64,000 bases of DNA from Streptomyces spinoverrucosus (GTDB taxonomy: Bacteria > Actinomycetota > Actinomycetes > Streptomycetales > Streptomycetaceae), in NCBI RefSeq assembly GCF_015712165.1, contig NZ_JADPZX010000001.1, positions 7,521,501 through 7,585,500 on the forward strand. The letters are read 5' to 3'. Positions 60,892 through 64,000 of the stretch are shown in pieces. Every line of letters starts with the position of its first letter. Position 1 is the first letter of the stretch. A model generated the notes under the pieces. The model ran no database searches, was not told where the DNA came from, and saw nothing but the letters and a program-made list of their open reading frames with translations. The position numbers were made by a program, and so were the translations under genes.

Positions 60892-62448
60892 TCAGTCGGC
60901 GGCGGGAGCGGCGAGCGGAGCGGTCGGCTGGGTCTGAAGACGGTGTTCGGCCAGGACGCCCGTCCGGTGCCGCTGCACGAACCAGTAGTAGGCGAACCCG
61001 CCGCCCGCGATGATCGCGACGAACAGCACGGCACCCCACCGCAGGTACCAGTGGAAGGGGGCCGTCGCGTTGTAGACCGAGGCCCGTGGCCAGATCAGGT
61101 TGATGGTCATGGCGGCGCCCCACAGCACCGCGGCGATGTTCACGGGCAGCCCCCAGCGGCCCAGCGAGAACCTGCCCTCGGCCGGCTGCCACCTGCCGCG
61201 CAGCCGGGCCACCAGCATGGGCACGGTGACGCCGAGATAGGCCAGGTAGATCATGATGATGCCGATGCTGGTGACGACGGTGAAGATCTGCGGCTGGCGG
61301 ATGTTGACCACGAGGATCGCCAGCGCCAGGACCCCGATGATCACGGCGGGCAGTACCGGTGTCTGGAAGCGCGGGCTGACCCGGGCCAGCAGGGCGGACG
61401 CCGGCAGGTTGTTGTCCCGGGCCATGGCGAACGCCAGCCGGATCGCCGCCGTGTGCACGGCCAGCGCGCACACGGTCACCGCGATCAGCACGCACCACAG
61501 CATCGCCTTGCCGGCCGTCGGACCGAGCACGTCGAGCACGATGTACTGCAGGCCCTGAGTCGACAGCTTCTCCCCGTTCAGGGCCGAGACGCTCATCAGC
61601 GCCAGGAGCAGCACGAGCCCGCCGAGCACGAAGGACGCGACGATCGCGCGGATGATGGCGCGCGGCGCGTTCCGGGACGGGTCCAGCGACTCCTCGCCGA
61701 GCGAGGCGGCCGTGTCGAAGCCGTACATGACGTACGCCGACGCCAGCGAGGCCACCAGGAACGCCCCCAGGTACCCGGCCGAGTGGCCCGCCCCGGTCCC
61801 GGCGGTGTCCGTGACGACCTGGGGGCCGCGCGTGATGTTCGCCGCGAGCAGCGCGATCAGTACGACGGTGGCGATCAGCTCGATGAACACGCCCGCCGTG
61901 TTGATCCGGGCCATCAGCTTGACGCCGAAGGCGTTCACCACGGTGGTGAACAGGATCAGCACCGCGGCCAGGATCACCGCGTTGGTCGCCACGTCGTAGG
62001 TGCCGGTGCCGTCCCCGACGAACTGGAAGAACGAGGAGATCTGCGGAAGCGTCAGCTGGTATGCCAGGGCCACGGCGGCGATCGACACGATCGAGGCGAC
62101 CAGCATCATCCAGCCCGCGAGCCAGCCCAGATGCGGATTGCCTATCCTCTTCGACCAGTTGTAGACCGAGCCCGCGACCGGATAGCGGGCCGCCAGCTCC
62201 GCGAAGCACAGGGCCACCATGAACTGCCCGGCGAAGACCAGCGGCCACGACCACCAGTAGGCCGGGCCGCCGCTGCCGTAGCCGAAGTAGAACAGTTGGA
62301 AGGTGCCGGTCAGGATCGAGATGTAGCTGATCCCGGCGGCGAAGGTGTGGAAGTTGCCGAGGGTGCGTTTGAGTTCGGGGCGGTAGCCGAACTCGGCGAG
62401 CTCGACGTCGTCCTGGTGCGGGCCGGATGGTTGCTGCGTTGTCGCCAT
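60892..62448 (-). CDS. APC-family amino acid permease
   Basis: This encodes a 518-residue amino acid/polyamine/choline-type transporter with about 12 helices. It starts with a polar tail (ELAEFGYRPELKRTLGNFHT) and has FAAGISYISILTGTFQLFYF, ALCFAELAARYPVAGSVYNW and YVMYGFDTAASLGEESLDPS, the family core. It probably imports the amine or amino alcohol oxidised by the neighbouring enzymes. The ATG at 62448 follows GGAG. It lies 48 bp from the aldehyde dehydrogenase and 16 bp from the GMC gene, so an operon is likely. Confidence 0.9.
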   Translation of the reverse strand: MATTQQPSGPHQDDVELAEFGYRPELKRTLGNFHTFAAGISYISILTGTFQLFYFGYGSGGPAYWWSWPLVFAGQFMVALCFAELAARYPVAGSVYNWSKRIGNPHLGWLAGWMMLVASIVSIAAVALAYQLTLPQISSFFQFVGDGTGTYDVATNAVILAAVLILFTTVVNAFGVKLMARINTAGVFIELIATVVLIALLAANITRGPQVVTDTAGTGAGHSAGYLGAFLVASLASAYVMYGFDTAASLGEESLDPSRNAPRAIIRAIVASFVLGGLVLLLALMSVSALNGEKLSTQGLQYIVLDVLGPTAGKAMLWCVLIAVTVCALAVHTAAIRLAFAMARDNNLPASALLARVSPRFQTPVLPAVIIGVLALAILVVNIRQPQIFTVVTSIGIIMIYLAYLGVTVPMLVARLRGRWQPAEGRFSLGRWGLPVNIAAVLWGAAMTINLIWPRASVYNATAPFHWYLRWGAVLFVAIIAGGGFAYYWFVQRHRTGVLAEHRLQTQPTAPLAAPAAD

Positions 62449-62496
62449 CGGCGGACTCCTGGTCGGCGGGGTGGTTTTGCAGGACTATGTCGCGAA

Positions 62497-63954
62497 TCAG
62501 CCCTGGGGCGACGGCGCGGTGTTGCGCCAGATGTGCTTCGTCTCGCGGTACTCGGCGAGCCCGGACGGCCCGAGCTCGCGCCCGGTCCCGGACTGCTTGA
62601 CGCCGCCCCACTCGGCCTGCGGGACGTACGGGTGGTAGTCGTTGATCCACACCGTGCCCAGGCGCAGCCGCGCCGCGACCCGCGCGGCCCGGGCCTCGTC
62701 GCTGGTCCACACGGCGCCCGCCAGCCCGTAGATCGTGTCGTTGGCGAGGCGCACCGCCTCGTCCTCACCGGTGAAGCGTTCAACGGTGAGGACCGGGCCG
62801 AAGGACTCCTCCTGGACCACGGACATGGCGGCGGTGCACTCGTCCAGCACGGTCGGCAGGTAGTAGAAGCCGTCGTCGAGGCCTGGTCCCGAGGGGCGTT
62901 TCCCGCCGCAGCGCAGCACCGCGCCCTCCGCCAGCCCTTGAGCGACGTACGCCTCGACCTTGGCACGGTGGGCCGCCGAGATCAGCGGCCCGCTCTGTGT
63001 CCGCTCGTCGAACGGTCCCCCGAGCCGGATCCCGTTCGCCCGCCGTACGACCTCGTCGACGAACCGGTCGTGCAGCGCGTCCTCCACCAGCAGCCGCGCG
63101 CCCGCCGAACACACCTGACCGGAGTGCAGGAACACGGAGGTCAGGGCCATGTCGACGGCGGTGTCGAAGTCGGCTTCGGCGAAGATGATGTTGGGGTTTT
63201 TGCCGCCGAGTTCCAGGGCGACCTTCTTCACCGTCCTGGCGGCGGCCGCCATCAGCCGCCGGCCGGTCTCCAGACCGCCGGTGAAGGAGACGAGGTCCAC
63301 GTCCGGGTGGTCGGCGAGCGGGGCGCCCGCCTGTGGACCGGCGCCGAGGACCAGGTTGGCCACCCCGGCCGGCAGCCCCGCCTCCGCGAGTAGCCGCACG
63401 AGGTGGATCGCGGTGTGCGGGGTGAGCTCGCTGGGCTTGAGGACGAAGGTGTTGCCGGCGGCCAGGGCGGGGGCGACCTTCCAGGAGGTCTGGAGGAGCG
63501 GGTAGTTCCAGGGGGTGATCAGCGCGCAGACGCCGACCGGCTCGTACACCACCCGGCTGTCGACGCCCGCGCGGCCGGTGTCGACGACCCGCCCGGTCTC
63601 GGTGGCGACCAGCCGCCCGTAGTAGCGGAAGCAGCCAACGACGTCATCGATGTCGTACTCGCTCTCGACCAGCCGTTTCCCCGTGTCCAGCGACTCGGCG
63701 CGGGCGAGCGCTGCCCGGTCCCGTACGAGGAGGTCGGCGACGCGCAGCAGCAGGTCACCGCGTTCCTGCGGGGCCGTGTGCGGCCAGGGGCCGGCGTCGA
63801 AGGCGCGGCGGGCCGCGGCGACGGCCTCGGCGGTGTCCTTGCCGCCCGCCTCGTCCACCACCCCGACCAGCGAGCCGTCGGCCGGGCAGCGGATCTCGCG
63901 GGTGCCTCCGTCGAGGGCACCGCGCCACTCGCCGTCAATGAGCAGATCCCGCAT
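62497..63954 (-). CDS. NAD(P)-dependent aldehyde dehydrogenase, betaine-aldehyde-type
   Basis: This encodes a 485-residue aldehyde dehydrogenase. Key motifs are VCALITPWNYPLLQTSWKVA (cofactor binding, with Trp-Asn), VALELGGKNPNIIFAEADFD (the catalytic Glu) and HSGQVCSAGARLLVEDALHD (the nucleophilic Cys). EESFGPVLTVERFTGEDEAV follows. The closest groups are betaine aldehyde and aminobutyraldehyde dehydrogenases. It would convert the aldehyde made by the GMC enzyme to an acid. The ATG at 63954 follows GGGAGGCGGGC. It overlaps the 3' end of the upstream gene, which runs beyond the window. Confidence 0.92.
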   Translation of the reverse strand: MRDLLIDGEWRGALDGGTREIRCPADGSLVGVVDEAGGKDTAEAVAAARRAFDAGPWPHTAPQERGDLLLRVADLLVRDRAALARAESLDTGKRLVESEYDIDDVVGCFRYYGRLVATETGRVVDTGRAGVDSRVVYEPVGVCALITPWNYPLLQTSWKVAPALAAGNTFVLKPSELTPHTAIHLVRLLAEAGLPAGVANLVLGAGPQAGAPLADHPDVDLVSFTGGLETGRRLMAAAARTVKKVALELGGKNPNIIFAEADFDTAVDMALTSVFLHSGQVCSAGARLLVEDALHDRFVDEVVRRANGIRLGGPFDERTQSGPLISAAHRAKVEAYVAQGLAEGAVLRCGGKRPSGPGLDDGFYYLPTVLDECTAAMSVVQEESFGPVLTVERFTGEDEAVRLANDTIYGLAGAVWTSDEARAARVAARLRLGTVWINDYHPYVPQAEWGGVKQSGTGRELGPSGLAEYRETKHIWRNTAPSPQG

Positions 63955-64000
63955 GCCCGCCTCCCAGCTTCTCGGTCAGCCACGCGTGGAAGAGGCCGAT
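63935..64000 (-). CDS. 3' end of an upstream gene, cut by the window
   Basis: The minus-strand frame from the right edge to a TGA at 63935 encodes GLFHAWLTEKLGGGHAGSAH at the C-terminus of an unidentified protein. The 20-bp overlap with the aldehyde dehydrogenase start suggests translational coupling and an operon that continues outside the window. Family and start are unknown. Confidence 0.5.
   Translation of the reverse strand: MGLFHAWLTEKLGGGHAGSAH

Overview
This window is a high-GC actinobacterial chromosome segment and almost certainly comes from a Streptomyces. The codon usage is extremely GC-rich at third positions and GTG starts are frequent. It carries an rbpA gene with a SigR-type promoter, paired chitinase operators of the Streptomyces type, an FMN-riboswitch rib operon containing ribM, and a YczR/YczE pair. 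From memory and not checked here, the gene order from the ROK regulator to rbpA and onward resembles S. coelicolor around SCO1413-SCO1448. I found no rRNA, tRNA, CRISPR array, transposase, integrase or prophage.

Layout. Bases 1-6.6 kb hold the 3' end of a secreted GH6 cellulase, a uracil/xanthine permease, an MFS exporter divergent from a ROK regulator, and an NmrA-like NAD(P)-binding protein. Bases 6.6-14.2 kb hold a secreted GH18 chitinase, then the FMN riboswitch with ribE-ribM-ribBA-ribH, followed by hisE-hisG and a PH-domain membrane protein. Bases 14.3-22.4 kb hold two CNNM/CorC-type membrane proteins, an EccA/CbxX-like AAA ATPase, a uridine-kinase-like protein, a secreted C39-like peptidase, a small membrane peptide and a TetR regulator. 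Bases 22.4-31 kb hold a second chitinase, an acyl-CoA dehydrogenase, a lipocalin-like protein, an ACAD10-like phosphotransferase, an Lrp/AsnC regulator and a YtcJ-like amidohydrolase. Bases 31-42.6 kb hold ppm1, fxsA, rbpA, a UMF1-type MFS protein, GDPD, YczE/YczR, an FtsK-like protein with a degenerate P-loop, and ankyrin and HEAT repeat proteins. Bases 42.8-46.1 kb hold a translationally coupled operon of two glycosyltransferases and an SGNH hydrolase, with a candidate PHO box upstream. Bases 46.1-51.7 kb hold a 5-oxoproline catabolic cluster (pxpABC, a DUF1445 protein and an MFS transporter) divergent from a FadR-type GntR regulator. Bases 51.8-59.3 kb hold a three-gene condensin-like operon. 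Bases 59.3-64 kb hold a GMC oxidoreductase, an amino-acid permease and an aldehyde dehydrogenase, an apparent choline- or amino-alcohol-type oxidation operon.

Two things stand out. First, the 51.8-59.3 kb operon encodes a kleisin-like protein, a winged-helix protein and a 1689-residue SMC-like ATPase. This is the MksBEF/Wadjet arrangement, but no JetD-type topoisomerase/nuclease subunit is visible, and the usual Walker-B glutamate position is asparagine. It is the best candidate for an under-described system. Second, the window is unusually rich in short tandem repeats with unrelated unit lengths (7, 18, 24, 33, about 36, 42 and 46 bp). They lie inside or at the ends of genes: within the ROK regulator, at its stop codon, in the tails of PxpB and the SGNH hydrolase, in the SMC-like protein, and as six copies of one gene's ribosome-binding-site/start-codon block.
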